Shown one piece after another: positions 1-5,091 of a stretch of 5,091 bases of DNA. This DNA is from an uncultured Coriobacteriaceae bacterium (GTDB taxonomy: Bacteria > Actinomycetota > Coriobacteriia > Coriobacteriales > Atopobiaceae): the NCBI GenBank assembly GCA_902766805.1, contig CACXFF010000033.1:1-5091 (forward strand). The letters run 5' to 3'. The notes under the pieces were generated by a model that was given only the letters and a program-made list of their open reading frames with translations, did no database searches and was not told the origin of the DNA. Both the position numbers and the translations under genes were made by a program. Numbering within the stretch: the first letter of the stretch is position 1; the number at the start of each line of letters is the position of its first letter.

Positions 1-28
1 CGTCATGCGCGGCAGCTGCGACGCACGG
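1..28 (-). other. Sequence downstream of GT-A, possible start of a further gene
   Basis: These 28 bases follow the GT-A stop. There is a minus-strand ATG at 4-6 followed by ACG, 22 nt past the stop, which could begin another gene of the same run. No convincing ribosome binding site precedes it and too little is visible to call a gene. No terminator hairpin is seen. Confidence 0.25.
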
Positions 29-1090
29 CTAGCCAGAGAACTCGGCACCACCCCGGACGAAACGCACGGCCAGCGCCTTGAGACCCTCGCGGTGACGGTA
101 GTAGCGCACCATGAGCTCCATGCGGCGCCAGGAGGGCAGCGGCGCGTGACGTACGCTCATGCGCACGATGGCCCACACGGGCCCGGCCAAGCGCGAGTGC
201 AGCACGATGTCATCGGCCCCCCAATACGACGTGAGCAGATCGCCCGCCTCGGCGAACAGCGCGGCGCACGCGGCATCCGGCAAGCGCAGGGCGTCGTAAA
301 GCACGAACTCCACAAGCCAGCCCAGCATGAGGTCGCGGTTCTCGTCCAGGATGCCCAGCTCGTCCCAACGGGCGTAGGCCCGGCGCACGACCTCCAGGTG
401 CGTGCGGAGCTGTTCGGGCGAGCCCGCGGCGACCTTGCTCATGAGCGAGCCGGGGCGGCTGGGCCGGTAGCGGTAGAGGCTGTCGGAGATCATGCGCACG
501 CGCTGGGCCAACGGGTAGGCGCACATGCAGAAGAGCTGGTCCTCGCCCAAGTTGAGGCCCTCGGCAAAAGCCAGGCCACGCTCGGAGAACATGCGACGCG
601 CACAGGCGATGCGCCAGATGAAGGGACGGGTGTTCTCGGTGAACAGGATGTTCGGGTCGAACCCCTCGAAGCTCGCGTCGCGGCTGGACAGGTGGTCGAG
701 CAGCCACACCGAGGCGTTCTGGTCGTCGATGACCTCGGCACCGTAGACGAGCAGGTCGGGATCGTAGGCGGCGAAGGTCTCCACGATGCGCGCGGCCGCC
801 TGGGGCGCCAGGCAATCGTCGGGGTCCAGGAAACAGACCACCGGCGCACTCGAGGCAGCCACGCCGCGGTTGCGCGCGCACGAGACGCCCAGGTCCGGCT
901 GGTGGATCACGCGGATGCGCGCGTCGGCGGCCGCGTACTCGTCCAGGATCTTGCCTGAGCTGTCGGTCGAGCCGTCGTCGACGCACACGACCTCGATGTC
1001 TTCCAGTGACTGGTCGAGCACCGAGTCGAGCGCTTCGCGCAGGTACTCCTCCACGTTGTAGACCGGAACGATGATGGACAGCTGCGCCAT
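29..1090 (-). CDS. Family 2 glycosyltransferase GT-A (353 aa)
   Basis: A fourth GT2 transferase, last complete gene of the run. Motifs: LSIIVPVYNVEEYL (4-17), VCVDDGSTDSSG (35-46), QPDLGVSCARNRG (64-76), metal-site LDPDD (88-92), PFIWRIACARRMF (156-168) and Glu183-Asp184 in LGEDQLF. By motif style it is closest to GT-D in this window: both have an LG(L/V)xxARNxG loop, a DPDD metal site, and a W(N/R)xxxxR segment followed by an ED pair. It is the same length as GT-B, but the motif detail differs, so it is not a recent copy. The tail (residues about 300-353) is basic and amphipathic, which could help it sit at the membrane where lipid-linked acceptors are; this is inference. Start at 1090 is supported by GAGGAGGT six bases upstream. 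Ends with TAG at 29-31. Glycan assembly in one pathway with its neighbours is inferred from gene order; sugar specificity is unknown. Confidence 0.92.
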   Translation of the reverse strand: MAQLSIIVPVYNVEEYLREALDSVLDQSLEDIEVVCVDDGSTDSSGKILDEYAAADARIRVIHQPDLGVSCARNRGVAASSAPVVCFLDPDDCLAPQAAARIVETFAAYDPDLLVYGAEVIDDQNASVWLLDHLSSRDASFEGFDPNILFTENTRPFIWRIACARRMFSERGLAFAEGLNLGEDQLFCMCAYPLAQRVRMISDSLYRYRPSRPGSLMSKVAAGSPEQLRTHLEVVRRAYARWDELGILDENRDLMLGWLVEFVLYDALRLPDAACAALFAEAGDLLTSYWGADDIVLHSRLAGPVWAIVRMSVRHAPLPSWRRMELMVRYYRHREGLKALAVRFVRGGAEFSG

Positions 1091-1095
1091 GGCGC

Positions 1096-1103
1096 ACCTC
1101 CTC
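1096..1103 (-). promoter_or_regulatory. Ribosome binding site of GT-A
   Basis: Minus-strand GAGGAGGT, with AGGAGG six bases before the ATG at 1090. Unlike the two preceding junctions it lies in a 39-nt spacer after the GT-B stop, so GT-A has a free-standing start signal. No promoter is evident in the spacer. Confidence 0.85.
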
Positions 1104-1129
1104 GTGAGCGGAGCGATACGGTCGGGGCC

Positions 1130-2191
1130 CTACAGGCCAATGCCGAGCACGGCGGCCACCAGGCGTGGGCCCCCGAGCCCCCAATAGTGGCGCAGGGTGG
1201 CGAGCTTGCCGCTCCCCTGCTTGCCCGCCTTGAACGCACGGAAACGGTCCTGGTCGTACATGGCCGCGAGCAGCAACGCGTCCTTGACCGGGTCGAACAG
1301 CGCGTGGTCGATGCGCCCTGCCGCCTCGTCGGCCGAGAACTCCTCGGACACGCGCGCCAGGAACGCGTCGGCGAGCTCGCCGTCCAGGCGCTCCCAGTTC
1401 CACATGTAGGTGTCGAACTTCATGAGCTCGAGCACGCCCTGCAGGCGTATCTGCAGGGCGGGGTCCTCGTCGAGCACACGCTGGCACTCGGCGTACTCCG
1501 GGCACACCAAGAAGGCCTTGCGCTGGTCGTGCACCGAGCTCGCCTCGTTGTCCTGGCGATAGTGCAGCACGCAGGCGTCCAGGTAAGTCACGCGCTGCGC
1601 GTGGGCAAAGACCTTGAACGAGAAGCTGGTGTCCTGGTAGCTCGCGCCCGGCGTCTCCAGGAACCGGATGCCGTGCTCGCGCAGGAAGTCCAGGCGATAC
1701 AGCGCCGACCAGATGGAGGGCTTGGCATGGAAGATGCGTGCGTCCTCGCGCGACGGGCACTGCGTGGTGCCGCCGAGCCCCTCGGGGATGAGCCCGAAGC
1801 GCTCGTTGCGTTCCTGCGGGACCGACCAGTACAGCCAAAAGTCCGCCTTGACCACGTCGGCGTCAGTGCGCCGTGCCTCGGCGACCAGCCGCTCGAGCGC
1901 ACAGTCGGCGTAGTAGTCATCGGACTCCAGGATGGCCAAGTACTGGCCGCGCGCCGCGTCCATGCCCTGGTTCATGGAAGCACCATAGCCCGAGTTGGGC
2001 TTGTCGATCACGCGGAAGCGCGGGTCGGCATCGAGGTAGCGTTGAATGATCGCGCGCGAGCCATCCGTCGAGCCGTCATTGATGAGGATGGCCTCGAAGT
2101 CCTGATAGGTCTGGTCGACCAGCGAGCGCAGGCACTGGTCCAGGTAGCGCTCCACGTTGTAGATGGGGACGAGCACCGAGACGGTTGGCAT
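1130..2191 (-). CDS. Family 2 glycosyltransferase GT-B with ESDD metal motif (353 aa)
   Basis: A third GT2 transferase. Motifs: VSVLVPIYNVERYL (4-17), LINDGSTDGS (36-45), KPNSGYGASMNQG (64-76), and ILESDDYY (87-94), where the first acidic position of the usual DxDD is Glu89. After it come VKADFWLYW (114-122), PSIWSALYR (158-166) and SYQDTSF (184-190), where Gln186-Asp187 replaces the Glu-Asp pair of its neighbours. The combination of a SGYG loop, ESDD and a YQDTSF-like motif marks a recognisable GT2 subgroup, so the changes look like family traits rather than damage. The C-terminus ends in a short hydrophobic stretch (LVAAVLGIGL), possibly for membrane contact, which is speculative. The start at 2191 has a perfect AGGAGG five bases upstream, and the protein domain starts at once; upstream in-frame codons (to 2590) overlap GT-C. 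TAG stop, then 39 nt to GT-A. Donor and acceptor cannot be inferred. Confidence 0.92.
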   Translation of the reverse strand: MPTVSVLVPIYNVERYLDQCLRSLVDQTYQDFEAILINDGSTDGSRAIIQRYLDADPRFRVIDKPNSGYGASMNQGMDAARGQYLAILESDDYYADCALERLVAEARRTDADVVKADFWLYWSVPQERNERFGLIPEGLGGTTQCPSREDARIFHAKPSIWSALYRLDFLREHGIRFLETPGASYQDTSFSFKVFAHAQRVTYLDACVLHYRQDNEASSVHDQRKAFLVCPEYAECQRVLDEDPALQIRLQGVLELMKFDTYMWNWERLDGELADAFLARVSEEFSADEAAGRIDHALFDPVKDALLLAAMYDQDRFRAFKAGKQGSGKLATLRHYWGLGGPRLVAAVLGIGL

Positions 2192-2193
2192 GA

Positions 2194-3207
2194 CTACCTC
2201 CTCAAGAGGGCGTTGAGCTGGGCTTGGCTGCTCACGCCGGCCGCATGGCAGGCACGCGCCACAAGGTAGCGCCGCTGCGTGGCACGCGCGATGGACCCAT
2301 GGTCGCGCTCCAGGCGCCAACGGAAGGACCGGGCACGAGCCAAGCCGCGTGCGCGGTCGGCGTCGAAGATGAGCGCGATGTTGTAGTGGGTGTTGACGAT
2401 GAGGCAGGCGCGCTGGAACAGATAGGCAGCACGGGCGGGCGACAGGCTCGCGCGGCGCCGCTCGTACAGCGCGCAGATCTCCTGCGTGACGCGCTCGTGG
2501 TCGGCCCAGCGCCGCACGTAGGAGGCGTCCGCCACGCTCTGCGCGGCGTTGCCCACCAGATAGCGGTAGACGGTCAGATCCACGAAACACAGGTCTGCCG
2601 CGTCGAGCGTGCCCTTCACCACGTACTCGAAGTCCTCGTAGAAGGTCTTTTCCAGCAGGCGCAGGCCGCAGGCGCGCAGCTGCTCCGTGCGGATGCTCAG
2701 CGTGTGGATCATGAGGAAGGGCGTGAGCTCGGGCTGGACGCAGACCTCCTCGAAGGGCAGCACCCGGTCGAGCGGGGCCTCGGCGGGCAGGTCGAAGCGC
2801 CGCTCGGCGCGCGTGGCCATGTCCACCTCGGTCTTCACGTCCACCACGCAGTCGCAGCTGAGGCCCTCGAGCCGGCGCGTGAGCTCGAGCAGCGCGTCGC
2901 TGTCAACCCAATCGTCGGCGTCGATCGTGCGGAAGTAGCGCCCGCGCGCGACGGCCAAGGCGGCGTTGATGGCCGAACCGTGCCCGCCGTTGGGCTTGGT
3001 CAGCACGCGGAAGATGCCCGGCCACGAGCGCTCGAAGGAACGGGCCAACGCCAGCGTCGCACCGTCATCGGTAGAGCCGTCGTCCACCACGATGACCTCC
3101 ACGCGGCCCTCCAGCCGCACGTCGGCATAGCTCGCGAGGGTCTGGGGCAGGTAGGCACTCACGTTGTACGAGGGCACGCAGATGCTCAGTTGCAGCTCTT
3201 CGGCCAT
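2194..3207 (-). CDS. Family 2 glycosyltransferase GT-C (337 aa)
   Basis: A second GT-A fold transferase, of a distinct GT2 subgroup. Motifs: LSICVPSYNVSAYL (7-20), VVDDGSTDDG (40-49), KPNGGHGSAIN (71-81) in place of the NLG-type segment of its neighbours, metal-site DADDW (96-100), and Glu191-Asp192 in FYEDFEY. The Asn-Gly-Gly-His-Gly loop followed by a DADD(W) motif recurs in GT2 enzymes of Gram-positive polysaccharide clusters. The C-terminal third is helical and rich in Arg/Ala, with no clear membrane span. The start at 3207 is set by a GGGAGG ribosome binding site five bases upstream and by the domain beginning at residue 7; in-frame codons continue upstream to 3594 but run across GT-D. 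The last two sense codons (AGG AGG, Arg-Arg) double as the ribosome binding site of GT-B. A similar role in building the same glycan is inferred from position only; acceptor and donor are unknown. Confidence 0.92.
   Translation of the reverse strand: MAEELQLSICVPSYNVSAYLPQTLASYADVRLEGRVEVIVVDDGSTDDGATLALARSFERSWPGIFRVLTKPNGGHGSAINAALAVARGRYFRTIDADDWVDSDALLELTRRLEGLSCDCVVDVKTEVDMATRAERRFDLPAEAPLDRVLPFEEVCVQPELTPFLMIHTLSIRTEQLRACGLRLLEKTFYEDFEYVVKGTLDAADLCFVDLTVYRYLVGNAAQSVADASYVRRWADHERVTQEICALYERRRASLSPARAAYLFQRACLIVNTHYNIALIFDADRARGLARARSFRWRLERDHGSIARATQRRYLVARACHAAGVSSQAQLNALLRR
2197..2202 (-). promoter_or_regulatory. Ribosome binding site of GT-B, inside the end of GT-C
   Basis: A perfect minus-strand AGGAGG is formed by the final Arg-Arg codons of GT-C, then TAG, two bases and the ATG of GT-B. 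The five-base spacing is the same as at the GT-D/GT-C junction. It fixes the GT-B start at 2191. Confidence 0.88.
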
Positions 3208-3209
3208 GG

Positions 3210-4304
3210 CTACCTCCCGCTCCGCGCCCGGGTGAAGCCCGTGGAGCTCAGCTTGCGCGCCGCGTAGACCGCGTGCGCCAACGACATGAACGCCATCGCG
3301 TTGCGGCTGCGCGCCACCTCGATGGCACAGGCGAGCGAGGCGCTGTCGCGGGCCTGCGCATAGGGCACCAGCTCGCAGAACAGGTCGCTGCGGAAGATTC
3401 CCAGCAGCCAACGGCCCTTGCGGGTGTCGTTCCAGGCCTCGATGCCCGCGTCCACGTCGAGGAAGGTGCGATAGGTAGCCGACAGCAGGTAGCGCACGTA
3501 GAGCGAACCGATCAGCGCGCGCTGCTCGTCGAACATGCCCCAGGAGCGCGCCAGGCCCACGAGCAGCTCGATGCGGCGCTGGTGCAGCGCCCAATACTCG
3601 CGCGCACCGTAGGCGTTGGCATTGGTGAGCGAACGGCCGTCCTGCTTGCGATAGTCGTACGGAGCGCCATCGAGCTCCACCAGGCTGGTGACGCTCGGAG
3701 CGTACGCCGCGTTGAAGGAGACGTCCTCAATCAGGCGCAGGTTCACGAAGCGCAGCCCCGCGGCGCGCAGGGCATCGAGCCGGTAGCACTTGTTCCAGGC
3801 ATAGCCAAAGAGCGTGTCGCGCTCGAGCTCGAAGACGTGCGCGTGCAGCGCGTCGCCCTCCCACAGCCCGGCGCGGGAGGCGATCTCGTGGTCGTAGAGC
3901 CACGTGCCGTCCTGCGCGTAGTAACGTTCGCGGCAGCCAAAGAGCACCAGGTCGGGTCCGCCGGGGACCTCGAGCGTGGCCAGCGCCACACGGGCGAGCA
4001 GGTCGGGGTCATAGCGATCGTCGGGGTCGGGCATCCACAGGTAGTAGCCACGCGCCGCGTCCATGCCGCTGTTGCGCGCCGCCGCCAGGCCGAGGTTGCG
4101 CTCGTGCGTGACCACGCGCACGCGAGGATCGCGCTCGGCCGCCGCGCGCGCGATGTCCCCACATCCGTCCGGGCTCGCGTCGTCCACCACGATGAGCTCG
4201 AGGTCGTCACAGCTCTGGCCGAGGATCTGGTCCAGGGCCTCGGGCAGGTACTCCTCCACCTGATAGCAGGGCAGGACCACGGAGAACAGCGGTCGGTCGC
4301 TCAT
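3210..4304 (-). CDS. Family 2 glycosyltransferase GT-D (364 aa)
   Basis: Cytosolic GT-A fold transferase that would move a sugar from a nucleotide-sugar donor to a growing lipid-linked glycan. Visible motifs: first strand FSVVLPCYQVEEYL (7-20), nucleotide-binding VVDDASPDG (39-47), NLGLAAARNSG (70-80), metal-site PDPDD (92-96), WNKCYR (170-175) and the putative catalytic pair Glu193-Asp194 in IEDVSF. The helical tail after about residue 200 is typical of surface-polysaccharide GT2 enzymes. There is no clear transmembrane segment. I chose the Met at 4304 because the domain begins seven residues later; the upstream in-frame Met at 4355 would add 17 Arg/Gly-rich residues encoded by a GC-rich inverted repeat. 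It follows the ATPase gene after a 78-nt gap, with only a weak GAGAGGGG ribosome binding site 11 nt before the ATG. Stop is TAG, two bases before the GT-C start. Family is certain; donor and linkage are unknown. Confidence 0.92.
   Translation of the reverse strand: MSDRPLFSVVLPCYQVEEYLPEALDQILGQSCDDLELIVVDDASPDGCGDIARAAAERDPRVRVVTHERNLGLAAARNSGMDAARGYYLWMPDPDDRYDPDLLARVALATLEVPGGPDLVLFGCRERYYAQDGTWLYDHEIASRAGLWEGDALHAHVFELERDTLFGYAWNKCYRLDALRAAGLRFVNLRLIEDVSFNAAYAPSVTSLVELDGAPYDYRKQDGRSLTNANAYGAREYWALHQRRIELLVGLARSWGMFDEQRALIGSLYVRYLLSATYRTFLDVDAGIEAWNDTRKGRWLLGIFRSDLFCELVPYAQARDSASLACAIEVARSRNAMAFMSLAHAVYAARKLSSTGFTRARSGR
3213..3218 (-). promoter_or_regulatory. Ribosome binding site of GT-C, inside the end of GT-D
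   Basis: Minus-strand GGGAGG is formed by the last two sense codons of GT-D (GGG AGG, Gly-Arg), followed by TAG, two bases and the ATG of GT-C. The spacing to the start is five bases. It fixes the GT-C start at 3207 and implies translational coupling. Confidence 0.85.
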
Positions 4305-4315
4305 GCTTGCTCGCA

Positions 4316-4323
4316 CCCCTCTC
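4316..4323 (-). promoter_or_regulatory. Weak ribosome binding site of GT-D
   Basis: Minus-strand GAGAGGGG is the only purine-rich element before GT-D, and it lies 11 nt from the ATG, farther than usual. The other three glycosyltransferase genes have GGGAGG or AGGAGG at 5-6 nt. GT-D may therefore start translation less efficiently. Confidence 0.45.
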
Positions 4324-4328
4324 TTGTG

Positions 4329-4349
4329 CCCGGCGCGCGTCCGGCCGGG
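4329..4349 (-). repeat. Second inverted repeat, possible RNA hairpin before GT-D
   Basis: On the minus strand, CCCGGC and GCCGGG form a six-pair stem around a nine-base loop. It lies 8 nt downstream of the first palindrome and 5 nt upstream of the weak ribosome binding site of GT-D. A role in attenuation or translational control is possible but rests only on the pairing. In DNA this GC-rich, such short stems also arise by chance. Confidence 0.35.
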
Positions 4350-4357
4350 AGTCACCC

Positions 4358-4372
4358 GCGCCCGGCGGGCGC
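4358..4372 (-). repeat. Inverted repeat, possible RNA hairpin just after ATPase stop
   Basis: A near-perfect 15-base palindrome, GCGCCCG-C-CGGGCGC on the minus strand, able to form a six-pair GC stem with a three-base loop. It starts 10 nt beyond the ATPase stop codon. It could protect the 3' end of the upstream message or slow polymerase. With no U-tract it is not a standard terminator. Confidence 0.45.
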
Positions 4373-4382
4373 AGGGCTGGCC

Positions 4383-5091
4383 TTATTGTCCCAGGCTCCG
4401 GTAGGCCGCACACACCTCCTGCGTGGGGCCCACCATGCGCTGCTGTCCCTTCTCGATCCAGCAGACGCGGTTGCACATGCGCTCGACGAGGCCGATGTCG
4501 TGGCTCACGAGCAGCACGGTGACGTTCTCGGACTCGATGAGCTCGCGGATGCGGTTCTCGCACTTCTGTTGGAAGAGGAAGTCGCCCACCGAGAGCGTCT
4601 CGTCCACGATGAGGATGTCGGGCTCGGTGATCGTGGCGATCGCGAAGGCGATGCGCGCGATCATGCCGCTGGAGTAGTTCTTGAGCGGCATGTCCAGGAA
4701 GTCCCACAGCTCGGCGAAATCCACGATGCGGTCGAAATTGGCGTCGATGAACTCCTTGCGATAGCCCAGCAGCGCGCCGTTCAGGTAGATGTTCTCCTTG
4801 GCGGTGAGCTCCATGTCGAAGCCCGCGCCGAGCTCGATGAGCGGCGCGATGGAGCCACGCACCTCGCAGCTGCCCTCGGACGCCTCCAGCACGCCCGCGA
4901 TGATCTTGAGCATCGTGGACTTGCCGGAGCCGTTCGTGCCGACCAGCCCGAAGGCCTCGCCGCGCGCGACCTCGAAGCTCACATGGTTGAGGGCACGGAA
5001 CTCCTTGAACTGCAGCTCGTGGCGCACCAAGGCGATGAAGTACTCCTTGAGCGAGTTGTACTGCTGAGAAGCGATGTTGAAGATCATGGAC
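4383..5091 (-). CDS. Polysaccharide ABC exporter ATP-binding subunit (Wzt/TagH type), 5' end cut by window edge
   Basis: ATPase of an ABC-2 exporter that would power movement of a lipid-linked surface glycan across the membrane, with a Wzm/TagG-like permease not seen here. Numbered from the first in-window Met (position 5087, 234 residues): Walker A GTNGSGKST at 50-58, IELGAGF at 84-90 in the Q-loop region (Glu where Gln is usual, as in O-antigen ATPases), signature YSSGM at 138-142, Walker B ILIVDE at 158-163, SVGD D-loop at 166-169, H-loop His196. All catalytic elements are present. The segment around NSLKEYF (11-17) matches the helix these exporters insert before the second strand. The Met at 5087 is probably internal: the preceding codon is TCC (Ser), and relatives read V-S-M-x-F-N here, so the real start should lie a few codons outside the window. 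The protein ends at residue 234 (TAA), with no C-terminal carbohydrate-binding domain. The exporter class is secure; the exported polymer is unknown. Confidence 0.93.
   Translation of the reverse strand, partial: SMIFNIASQQYNSLKEYFIALVRHELQFKEFRALNHVSFEVARGEAFGLVGTNGSGKSTMLKIIAGVLEASEGSCEVRGSIAPLIELGAGFDMELTAKENIYLNGALLGYRKEFIDANFDRIVDFAELWDFLDMPLKNYSSGMIARIAFAIATITEPDILIVDETLSVGDFLFQQKCENRIRELIESENVTVLLVSHDIGLVERMCNRVCWIEKGQQRMVGPTQEVCAAYRSLGQ

Larger units (their letters stand above)
4305..4382 (-). other. 78-nt gap between ATPase and GT-D, with GC-rich inverted repeats
   Basis: This is the longest non-coding stretch in the window. It lies between the TAA of the ATPase gene and the ATG of GT-D and contains two short inverted repeats (listed separately). 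Neither is followed by a run of T on the minus strand, so a classical intrinsic terminator is not supported. No convincing -35/-10 pair is visible in this GC-rich sequence. The simplest reading is an operon-internal spacer whose RNA structure could modulate expression of the glycosyltransferases relative to the exporter. Confidence 0.6.

Noticed and set aside
5..958. Long plus-strand open frame (317 codons) opposite GT-A
   Set aside because: It is in register with the GT-A codons on the other strand. Stops in this frame need TTA, CTA or TCA codons in the sense gene, which are rare in GC-rich DNA. The translation is low in complexity (Ala, Arg, Gly, Val, His) and shows no motif.
210..1838. Minus-strand open frame of 542 codons, the longest in the window
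   Set aside because: It crosses GT-A, the 39-nt spacer and much of GT-B in a different frame, and is very rich in Arg, Ala, Gly and Pro. GT-A and GT-B carry full GT2 motif sets in their own frames, so this is a GC-driven artefact.
1187..2269. Plus-strand open frame of 360 codons opposite GT-B
   Set aside because: Same in-register antisense effect as opposite GT-A. It has no recognisable domain, no ribosome binding site worth noting, and it runs across the GT-B/GT-C junction.
2224..3267. Plus-strand open frame of 347 codons opposite GT-C
   Set aside because: Also in register with the sense codons. Its composition mirrors the opposite strand and it lacks family motifs, so it is a shadow of GT-C.
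4305..4355. Upstream Met at 4355 as the start of GT-D
   Set aside because: It would add 17 Arg/Gly-rich residues encoded across the inverted repeats. The GT2 fold begins right after the Met at 4304, which matches the short N-termini of the other three enzymes.
4329..4372. Intrinsic transcription terminator in the 78-nt gap
   Set aside because: Stems are present, but neither is followed by a run of T on the transcribed strand, and the next gene belongs to the same pathway.
4207..4707. Minus-strand 166-codon frame across the ATPase/GT-D gap
   Set aside because: The translation is an out-of-frame copy of both flanking genes, rich in Arg, His and Pro, with no motif. A fusion or bridging gene is not supported.
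1..5091. CRISPR array, tRNA/rRNA gene, insertion sequence or phase-variable homopolymer tract
   Set aside because: I saw no regularly spaced repeats, no tRNA-like cloverleaf, no transposase motif or terminal inverted repeats, and no single-base run long enough to suggest slippage. The space is filled by the five genes.

Overview
The window is a slice of a GC-rich bacterial glycan assembly-and-export locus. All genes I can support lie on the minus strand and read right to left. Almost every base is coding. In order of transcription the genes are: the ATPase subunit of a Wzt/TagH-type polysaccharide ABC exporter (5' end cut by the right window edge), then four different family-2 (GT-A fold) glycosyltransferases of 364, 337, 353 and 353 residues, here called GT-D, GT-C, GT-B and GT-A. 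There are no RNA genes, mobile elements, CRISPR arrays or visible promoters. The promoter is presumably upstream, beyond position 5091.

Organism: the DNA is about two-thirds G+C by eye, three of the four glycosyltransferase starts have a strong AGGAGG-type ribosome binding site, and the ATPase resembles those of Gram-positive cell-surface polysaccharide loci. Together these fit a high-GC Gram-positive, and I lean towards Coriobacteriia (the Collinsella/Olsenella group). That placement is an inference from protein style, not a demonstrated identity.

Layout: 4383-5091 is the ATPase. 4305-4382 is a 78-nt gap with two GC-rich inverted repeats. 3210-4304 is GT-D, 2194-3207 GT-C and 1130-2191 GT-B. 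These three are packed with only two bases between each stop and the next start, and the ribosome binding site of the next gene lies inside the last codons of the one before. A 39-nt gap with its own strong ribosome binding site precedes GT-A (29-1090). The last 28 bases hold no gene I can support.

How the genes fit together (inference from families): the glycosyltransferases would add sugars one at a time, at the inner face of the membrane, to a lipid-linked (undecaprenyl) carrier. The ATPase, with a permease not in this window, would drive the finished glycan across the membrane. The ATPase ends right after its nucleotide-binding domain, so it has no C-terminal carbohydrate-recognition domain. 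Donor sugars, linkages and final polymer cannot be read from the sequence. I find no clearly unprecedented system here. The points most worth a second look are the four-enzyme array, the repeated stop/start design, the hairpin-bearing gap and the altered metal-site motif in GT-B.
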